This document shows positions 52,476-61,748 of a stretch of 64,000 nt of DNA, piece by piece (position 1 is the first letter of the stretch; the number at the start of each line of letters is the position of its first letter). Origin of the DNA: an uncultured Oscillospiraceae bacterium (GTDB taxonomy: Bacteria > Bacillota > Clostridia > Oscillospirales > Acutalibacteraceae). Position numbers and translations under genes: made by a program. Below the pieces are notes generated by a model. The model worked only from the letters and a program-made list of their open reading frames with translations, did not search any database and was not told the DNA's origin. The DNA lies in contig CABULH010000001.1 in NCBI GenBank assembly GCA_902492455.1, positions 124,001 through 188,000 of the forward strand, read 5' to 3'.

Positions 52476-53681
52476 ATGATGCTGGAAATTAAGGGTCAAT
52501 ACAACACAGCGAAGGTTTTTACCGATAGCCTAGAAGAAGCGGCTGCCGCCCAGATCCAGCAGCTGTGCGATATGGAATACGCGGCAGGGGCCAAGATCCG
52601 CATTATGCCGGATGTCCACGCCGGCGCGGGCTGCACCATCGGCACCACTATGACCATAACCGATAAGGTGGTGCCCAATTTGGTGGGGGTGGACATCGGC
52701 TGCGGAATGGAAACGGTCCGGCTGGGGAGCCGGGAACTGGATCTGGAGAAGCTGGACGGTCTGATCCATGAGCGGATTCCCGCCGGCATGAATGTACGGG
52801 AAACGCCTCACCGCTTCAGTGAGGAGACGGAGCTGTCCTCTCTGCGGTGTTTCCGCGACATTCATGCGGACTGGGCGCTGCGGTCTGTGGGTACCTTGGG
52901 CGGAGGGAATCACTTTATAGAAGCGGATAAAGACGATGAGGGACGGCTGTACCTGGTGGTGCATTCCGGCAGCCGTTACCTGGGCAACGAGGTGGCGAAG
53001 CTGTATCAGGAGAGAGGCTGCGCCCGGCTGAACGGCTGCGACAAGCGGACGGTACAACAGCTAATCGCCGCTTACAAGGAGGCGGGACGGGCCAGAGAGA
53101 TTCAATCCGCGCTTAAGGCGCTGAAAGGCCGCGCTGCCACGGCGATTCCCCGGGAACTGGCCTATGTGGCAGACGATTTGTTTGAGGATTATATCCACGA
53201 TATGCGGATTGTTCAGCAGTACGCGGCGATCAACCGCCGGGCCATCGCGGCGGATATTCTGGATGGTATGGGAATGGAGGCGGAGGAGGCATTCACCACC
53301 ATCCATAACTATATCGACACCGATGCCATGATTCTGCGCAAGGGCGCTGTTTCCGCGAAAAAGGGGGAGCGGCTGCTGATTCCCATCAATATGCGGGACG
53401 GCAGCCTGCTCTGTATCGGTCGGGGAAATGAGGACTGGAACTGCTCCGCGCCTCATGGCGCAGGGCGGAGAATGAGCCGTGCGGCGGCCAAAAAAACCTT
53501 TACCGTGGAGGAGTTCCAGCGGCAGATGGCAGCGGTCTATTCCACCTCTGTGAACGGGGAGACCTTGGATGAATGCCCCATGGCCTATAAGGATATGGAG
53601 GAGATTGTACAAGCCATCACACCAACGGCGGAGATCGTTGGAATCATCAGACCTGTTTACAATTTCAAGGCGGGTGAATAA
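52476..53681 (+). CDS. rtcB: RNA-splicing ligase RtcB
   Basis: The 401-residue protein has the catalytic features of RtcB: MPDVHAGAGCTIG, VGVDIGCGM (metal Asp and Cys), LGGGNHFIE, HSGSR, and the guanylylation region APHGAGRRMSR. It joins 2',3'-cyclic phosphate or 3'-phosphate RNA ends to 5'-OH ends with GTP and manganese. It follows slipin by 65 bases. No archease gene is present, as is common in bacteria. Confidence 0.95.
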   Translation: MMLEIKGQYNTAKVFTDSLEEAAAAQIQQLCDMEYAAGAKIRIMPDVHAGAGCTIGTTMTITDKVVPNLVGVDIGCGMETVRLGSRELDLEKLDGLIHERIPAGMNVRETPHRFSEETELSSLRCFRDIHADWALRSVGTLGGGNHFIEADKDDEGRLYLVVHSGSRYLGNEVAKLYQERGCARLNGCDKRTVQQLIAAYKEAGRAREIQSALKALKGRAATAIPRELAYVADDLFEDYIHDMRIVQQYAAINRRAIAADILDGMGMEAEEAFTTIHNYIDTDAMILRKGAVSAKKGERLLIPINMRDGSLLCIGRGNEDWNCSAPHGAGRRMSRAAAKKTFTVEEFQRQMAAVYSTSVNGETLDECPMAYKDMEEIVQAITPTAEIVGIIRPVYNFKAGE

Positions 53682-53711
53682 AAGGGCGCGCCGTATCTGC
53701 GCCTCTCTTTC

Positions 53712-53766
53712 CGCAGCAGAATACCGGTCCCTCAACCAAAATGAGGGACCGGTATTCTGCTGCGGA
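53712..53766. terminator. Bidirectional terminator
   Basis: A perfect 24-bp inverted repeat with a 7-base loop between rtcB and the convergent XRE gene. Confidence 0.85.
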
Positions 53767-53772
53767 TTTGAT

Positions 53773-54102
53773 TTACTGCTTATCCTGGAGTTCGGCCAGC
53801 TTACGGATTTGATCCAGAGCGTAATCCTGGAATTCGGGACGCAAAGAACGGAAGATGCGCAAAGCCTCATCCAACTTGACCGTATCGGCCGGGCTGCTGT
53901 CGAACATCTCTCCTTCGCCGGTTTGCAGCCAATGCTCGTTCACTCCATACAGCTGACAGATATGGCGCAGTAAAAGCTCCTTCGGCTGGACACGGTCATA
54001 TTCCAAGTTGCTGATGACGTCCCGACTGACCCCCAGCCTCTCGCCGAATTCTCTTTGAGACAGCTTGAACGCCTCGCGCACGGCTTTGATTCGATTGGAC
54101 AA
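53773..54102 (-). CDS. XRE family repressor
   Basis: The 109-residue protein has the phage-type helix-turn-helix (IKAVREAFKLSQREFGERLGVSRDVISNLEY) and a helical C-terminus (LRIFRSLRPEFQDYALDQIRKLAEL). A small divergent gene and a symmetric promoter region suggest it represses both. Confidence 0.88.
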   Translation of the reverse strand: MSNRIKAVREAFKLSQREFGERLGVSRDVISNLEYDRVQPKELLLRHICQLYGVNEHWLQTGEGEMFDSSPADTVKLDEALRIFRSLRPEFQDYALDQIRKLAELQDKQ

Positions 54103-54205
54103 TTCTTCTACCTCCTTCTGCGAGGATATCCTCAGCGAACAAAAGGCGGCCTGTTATGCCGCATGGGAATGCCTGCCTCACTTTCATCCGCGAGGGTATG
54201 TTTTT

Positions 54206-54234
54206 ATATTACAACACAAAAATAAGGCTGTCAA
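54206..54234 (-). promoter_or_regulatory. SigA promoter of the XRE gene
   Basis: Minus strand TTGACA, 17 bases, TAATAT. The -35 box is in the left arm of the large inverted repeat. Confidence 0.75.
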
Positions 54235-54279
54235 CACAAAAGCACAGAGAGGTTAGTGTTGACAGCCTTGTTTTTGTGT
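54214..54279. promoter_or_regulatory. 23-bp inverted repeat (operator candidate)
   Basis: The arms at 54214-54236 and 54257-54279 match at 22 of 23 positions and each contains the -35 box and spacer of one of the two divergent promoters. A repressor dimer bound to each arm would block both genes in the same way. Confidence 0.75.
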
Positions 54280-54287
54280 GCTATATT
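54259..54287 (+). promoter_or_regulatory. SigA promoter of the small divergent gene
   Basis: TTGACA, 17 bases, TATATT. Confidence 0.75.
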
Positions 54288-54324
54288 GAGTATATAACAC
54301 ATTTTGGGAAGGGGAGCTGTGGAT

Positions 54325-54501
54325 ATGCCACAAGGTAGTGAGCAGATCAAGAAGCTTGCGGAGCTGAACGCCCTCTTTTTAAGCCTGAATGACAAGGGTC
54401 AGGAGGGAGCTTTGACCGTACTGCGGTCGCTGGAGTTCGCCCAATCGGTGATGGAGCAGGCAGAGCATCCGCCAACCCCGACCAAGGATCATTCGGTTTG
54501 A
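54325..54501 (+). CDS. Small helical protein divergent from the XRE gene
   Basis: The 58-residue product (EQIKKLAELNALFLSLNDKGQEGALTVLRSLEFAQSV) is helical with two Leu-rich segments and a Pro/Thr tail. The first helix QIKKLAEL resembles the end of the XRE protein (QIRKLAEL), which may allow the two to interact as an antirepressor pair. The ATG at 54325 follows GGGGAG. Confidence 0.6.
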   Translation: MPQGSEQIKKLAELNALFLSLNDKGQEGALTVLRSLEFAQSVMEQAEHPPTPTKDHSV

Positions 54502-54520
54502 ATCGTCCAGCGGCATCGTA

Positions 54521-55663
54521 TCAGCTGCCGCTGGAATAGGCGATACGGCCCCGGACCAAGGTCATTCGGACCCGGTTGTCCGGCCCCAGAACCAGCAAAT
54601 CGGCATCCTTGCCCGGCTGGATGCTGCCGGTTTCCTTATCGATTCCCAGCCGTCTAGCGGGAACAGCACTGGCCATACGCACAGCGGCCGGAAATGGAAT
54701 ACCAAAGGAAGCCGCCCGCAGTACGCAGGAGAGCAGGGGCTGAACATTGCCGTTGATGGTACCATCCGCCAGACGGCAGATACCATTGACGATTTGGCTG
54801 CAGACGCCGTCCATTTCATATTCGCCGTCTCCCTGGCCGGAAAGCGGGGTGTCGTCGCTGATCAGAATCAGCCGTTCCTCCCCCAGCAGCCGATAGGCCA
54901 TACGGATAAAGGCGGGATGTACGTGATGACCGTCCGCAATCAGTTCGGCTGTAGCGCCGCAGTCCAGCAGCGCGCCCCATATTCCCGGCTGACGGTGCCG
55001 GGGATCCGCCATGGCGTTGAACAGATGGGTGACGTGATCTGCTCCCGCCTCCATGGCCTGCAGCGCCTGGTCGTATTCTGCTGCTGAATGAGCCACTGCG
55101 GGCTGGATTCCCCTCTCCCGGCACCATTGAATCAGTTCCGCCGCTTCGGGCAGTTCCGGTGCTACAGCCAGAAAGCGCAGGGTTCCGCCGGATTCCTGAT
55201 AATAGGTTTCCGCCAGCTTCCGATCCGGCAGACGCAGGCGATCCGGCCGCATGGCTCCTTTGAATCGCGGCGAGAGGAAGGGGCCTTCCATATAGATGCC
55301 CCGGGGCAGCGCGCCGGGAGCTTCTGCCATATGAAAATCCCGCAGACGAGAAAGGGCCGGCAGCAGTTCCGTCTCAGACGCGGCGACGGTGGTGGGCAGA
55401 AAGGAGGTAACCCCCTGAACCGCCAGCATCCGGGAAAGCTCCCGCAGGCCGGATGCGTCCGCATCCATCACATAGCGTCCCCGATAGCCGTGAATATGCA
55501 GATCAATGAGGCCGGGCAGAACACGGCAGCCGGATATATCCAGTTCCTCCCCTGTTTTTTCGCCGGAAAAACCGGCGATTTGGCGGCCGCTGATAAACAA
55601 GTCTATCTGCCGGAATTCTCCCTCCGGCAGCAGTACGCTTCCGCCCCGCAGCAGCATAGCCAT
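54521..55663 (-). CDS. nagA: N-acetylglucosamine-6-phosphate deacetylase
   Basis: The 380-residue amidohydrolase has the metal pair HxH (56, 58), EGPF with metal Glu126, HLFNAM, DGHHVHP and ISDDTPLSG with the catalytic Asp. The usual KKGAH after EGPF reads FKGAM here, so one substrate-contact His is changed. It converts GlcNAc-6-P to GlcN-6-P and acetate. Six bases separate it from the GH20 gene. Confidence 0.9.
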   Translation of the reverse strand: MAMLLRGGSVLLPEGEFRQIDLFISGRQIAGFSGEKTGEELDISGCRVLPGLIDLHIHGYRGRYVMDADASGLRELSRMLAVQGVTSFLPTTVAASETELLPALSRLRDFHMAEAPGALPRGIYMEGPFLSPRFKGAMRPDRLRLPDRKLAETYYQESGGTLRFLAVAPELPEAAELIQWCRERGIQPAVAHSAAEYDQALQAMEAGADHVTHLFNAMADPRHRQPGIWGALLDCGATAELIADGHHVHPAFIRMAYRLLGEERLILISDDTPLSGQGDGEYEMDGVCSQIVNGICRLADGTINGNVQPLLSCVLRAASFGIPFPAAVRMASAVPARRLGIDKETGSIQPGKDADLLVLGPDNRVRMTLVRGRIAYSSGS

Positions 55664-55669
55664 TTCCCC

Positions 55670-57295
55670 TTATCTGTTGGTTATTTGTTTCCGCATCCAT
55701 TCCAGACAGCGGAGGTAGACCTCTGCCAGCTGCTCCTCCCGTCCGCCGGCGCGGTAAGCCTTTAGCTCAGCAGCGGTCTTCTCCAGCAGCGGCAGCTGGT
55801 CCCGAGACACGTGATCGGGATATCCCATCCGGGAGGCATCCTCATCCTGCGGCAGCAGGCAGCCGCCCAGCGGAGTGAATACATCCAGTCCCTCCGGCGT
55901 GTCCGGACCCAGCACACGCCGGGTAAGCTCCCGTCGATAAGCGGCGTCATACGTCAGATCCCGATGATCCCAGAGCTTATCGCCAAACATCTGGATGCCG
56001 GATGGCAGGGTCCAGGAGAAATGTGTTTTTCCCTCCCACGCACACAGACAGCTGCCCAATACCTGCTTCTCATATGCCGGCGGGCAGAAAGGACGCTTCA
56101 GCGGATTCCAATCGGCCAGCTTCTCATCGGTCATATACAGATCGATGTAACATTCCGGATAATCGCAGTTCAGTAGCTCAAATCCCTCTTCCAGATACCG
56201 CTCCATGGAGCAGCCCTCCCAGGGGCCCCGGCCGGGAGCCGGAACCCGCCACCAAAAAATGAGAATATCCCGTGGAATGGCGGGAGAAGAGGCGATATCG
56301 ATATTGTCGTTTCCCATGATCATCCGTTTGCCCATCCGCTCCAAAATGGTGTGTACCCGGCGGATAAAGGAATAGAAGATTTCCCGCTTGCCGTGAATAT
56401 GTTCCCGGCGGCACAGTTCCCGGCAGACGGCGCAGTGTTCCCAGTTGACCCAGAGATCCTCGGTGCGGATATCCAAAAATTCCAATTCGTCTCCACACAG
56501 CATCATAAAGGAACTGTCAAAAACAGTATAAACCTCTTGGTATAAATTTTCAATAAAGGGATAAAGTTCCTCATTGCCAACGCAGACCGCCCACTGACTG
56601 GACTGAAAACCATCCTCAATCCGGCAGGCCAATTCCGGCATACAATCCAGCAGATGGGTGGCATGAGCAGGAAAATCGAGGGAGGGAATGGCGTCGATTC
56701 CCCAAAATGCGGCATATTCCACCAGCTCCCGCATCTCCTCTGGCGTATACTGCAGCAGAGAACTGCGGTTCAGCTGGGGATACCGATGGGACTGCAGAGC
56801 GTAATGCGCGGAATCCATCAAATGAAAGATGGCTTTATTCATTTTAGCCTCGGCCATGCGGCGCAGAGTTTCCTTCACTCGCTGCGGTTCGATGTATTCC
56901 CGGGCCATATCGATCAGCATACAGCGAAAGGGACTATCCGGCCAGTCTTCCACTTCAAGGCAGGGGAGAGTGTAGACGCCGGAATCCATTTGAAGGGCCT
57001 GAGACAGGGTGACAAAAGCGTTGCGCAGCCCGTTCCGGTCCCGGCAGGCGATATCCACGCCTGCCGGAGTAATCTGCAGTCGGTAGCCCTCCGCGGCGAG
57101 ACATCGGTCCACGGATATGAGCATAGGTATGCCCTGGTGCGCAGCAGCGCCGCTGTCGGCAGATGCGGCAACAAGCCCCCGGGTGCAGGCGGTTAGCAGC
57201 AATGCCGCCTCTTCCGCCAGTTCACCGCTGATGCAGAAGGGAATGTGAAGGGACAGCCTTCCCTTTGTCAGCTGCATTTTCTTAGTGGTAATCAT
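55670..57295 (-). CDS. Beta-N-acetylhexosaminidase (GH20)
   Basis: The 541-residue protein has a small N-terminal alpha/beta domain and a GH20 barrel with FRCMLIDMAREYI, the catalytic Asp269-Glu270 pair (LCGDELEF) and IFWWRVP. It has no signal peptide, so it acts on imported HexNAc-glycosides and feeds NagA. AAAGGAGGATT precedes the ATG. Confidence 0.88.
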   Translation of the reverse strand: MITTKKMQLTKGRLSLHIPFCISGELAEEAALLLTACTRGLVAASADSGAAAHQGIPMLISVDRCLAAEGYRLQITPAGVDIACRDRNGLRNAFVTLSQALQMDSGVYTLPCLEVEDWPDSPFRCMLIDMAREYIEPQRVKETLRRMAEAKMNKAIFHLMDSAHYALQSHRYPQLNRSSLLQYTPEEMRELVEYAAFWGIDAIPSLDFPAHATHLLDCMPELACRIEDGFQSSQWAVCVGNEELYPFIENLYQEVYTVFDSSFMMLCGDELEFLDIRTEDLWVNWEHCAVCRELCRREHIHGKREIFYSFIRRVHTILERMGKRMIMGNDNIDIASSPAIPRDILIFWWRVPAPGRGPWEGCSMERYLEEGFELLNCDYPECYIDLYMTDEKLADWNPLKRPFCPPAYEKQVLGSCLCAWEGKTHFSWTLPSGIQMFGDKLWDHRDLTYDAAYRRELTRRVLGPDTPEGLDVFTPLGGCLLPQDEDASRMGYPDHVSRDQLPLLEKTAAELKAYRAGGREEQLAEVYLRCLEWMRKQITNR

Positions 57296-57405
57296 ATAAA
57301 TCCTCCTTTAAAATTGGGAAAAAATGGAAGATAAGTATTAGGCGTATTTGCATGAATAGAAAGCCGATGAAGATAAAATATTTAGAATAAATATATGAAA
57401 AAATA

Positions 57406-57434
57406 TTGAAATGCAAAATAATATCTGGTATACT
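57406..57434 (+). promoter_or_regulatory. SigA promoter of the second AraC gene
   Basis: TTGAAA, 17 bases, TATACT; about 45 bases to the start. Confidence 0.7.
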
Positions 57435-57479
57435 AATTCTGTTGGTCTGTGGAAACAAGGGTGGGGAAAGGAGCGTTCC

Positions 57480-58358
57480 ATGTTCGAACGAATTAAGCCT
57501 GTATTCAGCGCCGATTGGGAAAACGATCATCTGAAGTACAAGATCAGACTGATCAATCCGGAAGACAAGGTTGTCATCGCTTATGACGATACGCCGCTGG
57601 ATGAAATGTATCGCTGTAATTTCCTTGGAAGGCATACCCATGATTTTTATGAGATTGAGTACATTCTCTCCGGTTCCGGCACACAGCTGATCAATGACCG
57701 GGAATATAAGGTCAACAAGGGCGACATTGTCTTTTTGGGGATCAATGATCAGCATACCTATTATCCGGACAAGGATACGGAAAGCTTCGGCGTCATCAAC
57801 TGCGTATTCCGGCAGATCCCTGTGGGGCTCAAGGACAGAGCAGGGTCGCTGCCCAACATCATCTCCCTCCAGCCCCATTCCATTGTGGAGATCGACACCA
57901 TATTTTCTAAAATGCAGCGGGAATATGAACGCAAGGAAATCGGCTACCAGGATGTGCTCAACGCTTATCTTAATCTGATTTTTGTCACCCTGTTCCGGGA
58001 ATCCAAAATCCAGGCGGACCGCTCTCCGAATCCCAAGGCCAACATGGCCACCATTCTGGATTATATAGAGAAAAACTATCAGCATGTCACCCTTAAGGAT
58101 TGCGCCGATTATGTTTCCTACTCTTCCACGTATTTCTGCCGGCTTTTTAAGGATAACGTGGGAATGACGCTGACAGAGTACCTCAATCAAAAGAAGATTC
58201 AGGCCGCTATGACCCTGCTGACCGAAACCGACCAGTCGGTGGAATCCATCATTATGAATGTCGGATTTAACCAGCGTAAATATTTTTACGCGCTCTTCAA
58301 AACCTATACCGGGATGTCTCCCTGTGAATTCCGTAGGCGAAACCGGCATAAGGATTAA
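57480..58358 (+). CDS. AraC family transcriptional regulator
   Basis: The 292-residue protein has an N-terminal cupin (GRHTHDFYEIEYILSGSGTQLI) and two C-terminal helix-turn-helix units ending in VGFNQRKYFYALFKTYTGMSPCEFRR. It is divergent from GH20-nagA and upstream of the GH28-like cluster, so it may control one or both. GGGGAAAGGAG precedes the ATG at 57480. Confidence 0.92.
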   Translation: MFERIKPVFSADWENDHLKYKIRLINPEDKVVIAYDDTPLDEMYRCNFLGRHTHDFYEIEYILSGSGTQLINDREYKVNKGDIVFLGINDQHTYYPDKDTESFGVINCVFRQIPVGLKDRAGSLPNIISLQPHSIVEIDTIFSKMQREYERKEIGYQDVLNAYLNLIFVTLFRESKIQADRSPNPKANMATILDYIEKNYQHVTLKDCADYVSYSSTYFCRLFKDNVGMTLTEYLNQKKIQAAMTLLTETDQSVESIIMNVGFNQRKYFYALFKTYTGMSPCEFRRRNRHKD

Positions 58359-58874
58359 CCCCTCCCGCAGCTGAATGGCTGCGGGAGTTTTTTTGCCCAT
58401 TTTTAGTATAACGCCCCAGGGATGCGGGAACTAGGCATGAATTTTATGATTTTGTAGTGATTCTTGTGATAATGCGAAATATGCAGGATTTTATTGAGCA
58501 TCCTGCATATTTCGACGGGTTTTGCAGGGTGTGCAGGATTTTATATAAGTGGAATACAAGCAGACAGCGTAGCTGTCCGCGAATGCATAATGGTAATTTA
58601 TGCAAATAATCAGAATGCCGAAAGGTTAAAATGGATGATTATCATAAAATACACTACATTCATCACAAAATACTACACTGCCAAAAAGGAAGAATCATGG
58701 TATTTTTAACATGAACCACATGAGATTCATTTAGGAATTGTACAACAATGTAAAAATCCCGGCCTGGGCATGCGGACAGGGCACTGTACAAATGAAAAAT
58801 GCCCGGCAAGAGAAACCAATAGCAGCCTTCGGTAATCTTATATAAAAGCAAAATGGTCTGAGAGGGGACGAAAA
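58359..58874. other. AT-rich regulatory region (516 bases)
   Basis: After the terminator it holds a perfect 15-bp inverted repeat at 58475-58514 (CGAAATATGCAGGAT) and the word TGCAGGATTTTAT twice in direct orientation (58482 and 58532). Further on is an AT-rich stretch to the GH28-like gene. No gene is supported. Confidence 0.6.
58362..58394 (+). terminator. Terminator after the AraC gene
   Basis: A 10-bp stem (CTCCCGCAGC / GCTGCGGGAG) followed by seven T. Confidence 0.9.
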
Positions 58875-60200
58875 ATGCAATCAATCGATATTCAGCCGAC
58901 CTGCGGACGAGCCACTGTGTATGCGGGCGAATACCTGCTGCTGGACAGCGATGTGTCCCGGGGCGGCGGCACCAATCAAACGGCGCTGCTGCAGGCGATT
59001 CTGGATAAGGCGGAGGATTGGGGTTGCCTGCATCTGGTGATGGACGGTGCCGCCCTGGTGGATGGACTGCGGATTCACTCCAACACGACCATTGAATGTG
59101 TGAGCGCCTCCTGCGGCTTTTATCTGGATGATCACCGCAGTGAACCGCTGCTTCAGAACGCCCATCCATGTTTGGCAGGGGAGCGGATGGATCGGAATAT
59201 CCGGCTCATCGGCGGTACTTATAACCAGAACTGCCGCAACCAGGCCCATCATGTAGAAAAGCATGAGGAAGGTCCTTGGCCGGAAGAGGGCCGGGACTGG
59301 GTGATGTGCATGAAATGGTATGGCGTGGAAGAACTGACGCTGCGGGATGTCACCATTCGCGATCAGGCTTCTTTCGGCATTCATGTCGCCAATTTTCACA
59401 GCGTCTGTATGGAAAACATCCATATTGATATTCCGCATCTGGGTTTTCTGCGCAACCAGGACGGTATCCACTTCTGGGGACCCGGCCGTTTTCTGACCTT
59501 GCGGAATATCCGGGGAACTGCCGGGGATGATTTTATCGCTTTGGCGCCTGATGAAGGGGACGGCGTTTCCTCCATTACCGACGTACTTATCGACGGTGTG
59601 CAGCTGGAGGAGGCGGATCAGGGGATTCGTATGCTGTCCAAGGGATTGGGGCGGCTGGATCGGGTGACGGTCCGCAATGTCACCGGTACCTACAAGAGTT
59701 ATGGATTCTTCCTGAATCCCTGGTTTTACGGCACGCAGCGGGAGGGAGGCAGTTACGGCAATATCCTGATTGAGAATGTGGATCTGCGTCAGACTGCGCC
59801 GAAATACACCCATTATACGCCCTTTCTCTTCCGGATCGGCGGCAATTTTGAGGTGCTGACCCTGAGGAATATCGCTCACCACCAGCCCATCGATTCCCGG
59901 CCAGTTATTGAGATAGACCAGCCGTATCATGAGCCTCATCCCCAGGCGGAAAAAAGAGCTTATGTCAGCGATATCGGAGCATTGATTGTGGACGGCCTGA
60001 CGATTTATCAGGATGAGGAAAGCGCTCCCATGCCCCGTTATTTATACATAAACGGCCGGGTTCGCCGGTTGTGCCTGCAGAATATCCGCTTGATCCGGAC
60101 GGAAGAGGCTCAAGCCGCCGGTTCCCTGCTGACAATGGGACCGGGAGGACGGGTTGATCAAATGGAGACGGATACGGTTACCGCTCAATCGCTGGGATAA
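58875..60200 (+). CDS. GH28-like right-handed beta-helix glycosidase
   Basis: The 441-residue protein has repeated beta-helix turns and the polygalacturonase-like acidic triad: NQDGIHF, GTAGDDFIAL and DQGIRMLS. It lacks a signal peptide and lacks the classical GHG and RIK motifs, so it is a distant relative and its sugar is unknown. First gene of a plus-strand group with two lipoproteins. Confidence 0.78.
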   Translation: MQSIDIQPTCGRATVYAGEYLLLDSDVSRGGGTNQTALLQAILDKAEDWGCLHLVMDGAALVDGLRIHSNTTIECVSASCGFYLDDHRSEPLLQNAHPCLAGERMDRNIRLIGGTYNQNCRNQAHHVEKHEEGPWPEEGRDWVMCMKWYGVEELTLRDVTIRDQASFGIHVANFHSVCMENIHIDIPHLGFLRNQDGIHFWGPGRFLTLRNIRGTAGDDFIALAPDEGDGVSSITDVLIDGVQLEEADQGIRMLSKGLGRLDRVTVRNVTGTYKSYGFFLNPWFYGTQREGGSYGNILIENVDLRQTAPKYTHYTPFLFRIGGNFEVLTLRNIAHHQPIDSRPVIEIDQPYHEPHPQAEKRAYVSDIGALIVDGLTIYQDEESAPMPRYLYINGRVRRLCLQNIRLIRTEEAQAAGSLLTMGPGGRVDQMETDTVTAQSLG

Positions 60201-60233
60201 ATGGAAAAATGAATATCAGGGAGGAAGATCACC

Positions 60234-61694
60234 ATGCGTTTTCACAAGCATCTGGCTCTGACCCTGGCAATGACATTAGCGCTGACATTGTTGACTGGCT
60301 GCGGCGCATCCCTTTCATCCGACGGCGGAAAGAACGAGGTGAGAGGCGCGCCTTCATCGGAGGTATCTTCTTCATCGGCTGCGGCAGATGCGCCTGATGT
60401 ATCAACAGAACCCAGTGAAACGGTAGCCTCGTCGACGAATGAAGTCCAACAGCCGGCACAGCGATGGGATCAGTTCCATATCTCCACCAATTTCGCCTTC
60501 GGCGGCAGCGGCAACCGGGCCATGTACGACAAGGTGATCAGGCAGACCAAGGAGGCGTATTTTACCACCATTGAAATCACCAATGTAGACGTGGCGGATC
60601 CCAGCCCGGAAGGTCCTGCAGCAGACGGCGTCCGCGCGGTGATCCGCACTGCGCTGGATGTCTGCCGTCAGTATGACATGAGCGCTATTGTAGCGGATCC
60701 ATATTTGGGCGGCGCCATTGATTACTATCGGGAAATTGGGAAAACCCACGTTCAACAGACGCTGAATGCTTATCAGGATTATGAGGACGTGCTGTTGGGC
60801 TACATCCTGTGGGATGAACCGAAGATACCCCAGTTTTCCCTGATCAAGCAACGAATCGGGTGGGTGCGGGAAATCGATCCGGACGTGCGGCTGTATTTGA
60901 ATCTGCTGCCAAGTTATAACGATACCTACACCTGGAAAAAGAATGCCTTTCAGGAATATGTATCCACCTTTACTTTTGATGTAGATCCGGAGATGCTGTC
61001 GGTGGATTATTACGTCTTTGGGGATAGAACCGACTGCAATCCCAATGTCCTCAGCGCCGATCAGGGACTATGGCGGGATATGGGGCTGTTCCGCATGCTG
61101 GCGCTGGAAACCGGTAAGCCTTTCGAGTTCTACATACAGGGCGTGGGGGATTTTTCCGCCAGCAAGGATATCGGCAATATGACTGCGGAGCGCATCGCTT
61201 TTCAGATGTACGCCGCTCTGGCCTACGGGGTGAAGAGGGTGAGCTATTTCACCTCCTACGGCCTGCTGCTGGACGCCAATGGAGATAAAACGCATATGTA
61301 CGACAGCGTCAAGGCCATCAACGAGGAAGCCCTCCAGGTCGGCAGGTTCCTGTACGATAAAACATCGGTGGCCTTGTATCACAGCGGTGCGGGGCAATTG
61401 CAGAAGGTGCAGGACCAGATGTACTTGGATAATCTGGCGGAAAGCGATTTGCTGTCGGCCATCCCCTCCGAAACCATTGTGTCGGTGTTTGAGGATGAGG
61501 CGGGGGGACGCTATCTGATGGTGGCAAATAAGGATTATAACAATGCGGCGGTGGGCCGCCTGGTATTTAAAAAAGCGGTGAGCCTGCGCCGGTATCAGGC
61601 CCTGGAGGACAGCCTGGCGGCGTCCACCGGCGCCCTGACCGAGCTGGCAGTGGAGATTCCCGCAGGGGGATACCTGCTGTATCGGGTAGATTAA
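60234..61694 (+). CDS. Secreted lipoprotein, TIM-barrel glycosidase-like (paralog 2)
   Basis: The 486-residue protein has a lipobox LLTGC (Cys23), a Ser/Ala linker, and the same motifs as paralog 1: FGGSGNRAMY, GYILWDEPKIPQ, LPSYNDTYTW, LWRDMGLFRMLALE, QGVGDF and AALAYGVKRVSYFTSYGLLLDA. It is likely to bind or cleave the sugar handled by the neighbouring genes. GGGAGGAAG precedes the ATG; 33 bases follow the GH28-like stop. Confidence 0.75.
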   Translation: MRFHKHLALTLAMTLALTLLTGCGASLSSDGGKNEVRGAPSSEVSSSSAAADAPDVSTEPSETVASSTNEVQQPAQRWDQFHISTNFAFGGSGNRAMYDKVIRQTKEAYFTTIEITNVDVADPSPEGPAADGVRAVIRTALDVCRQYDMSAIVADPYLGGAIDYYREIGKTHVQQTLNAYQDYEDVLLGYILWDEPKIPQFSLIKQRIGWVREIDPDVRLYLNLLPSYNDTYTWKKNAFQEYVSTFTFDVDPEMLSVDYYVFGDRTDCNPNVLSADQGLWRDMGLFRMLALETGKPFEFYIQGVGDFSASKDIGNMTAERIAFQMYAALAYGVKRVSYFTSYGLLLDANGDKTHMYDSVKAINEEALQVGRFLYDKTSVALYHSGAGQLQKVQDQMYLDNLAESDLLSAIPSETIVSVFEDEAGGRYLMVANKDYNNAAVGRLVFKKAVSLRRYQALEDSLAASTGALTELAVEIPAGGYLLYRVD

Positions 61695-61748
61695 GGATAC
61701 ACGGATTGTTCAGCTGAAAACAAAACGACCATGGAAAGGAATCAATGT

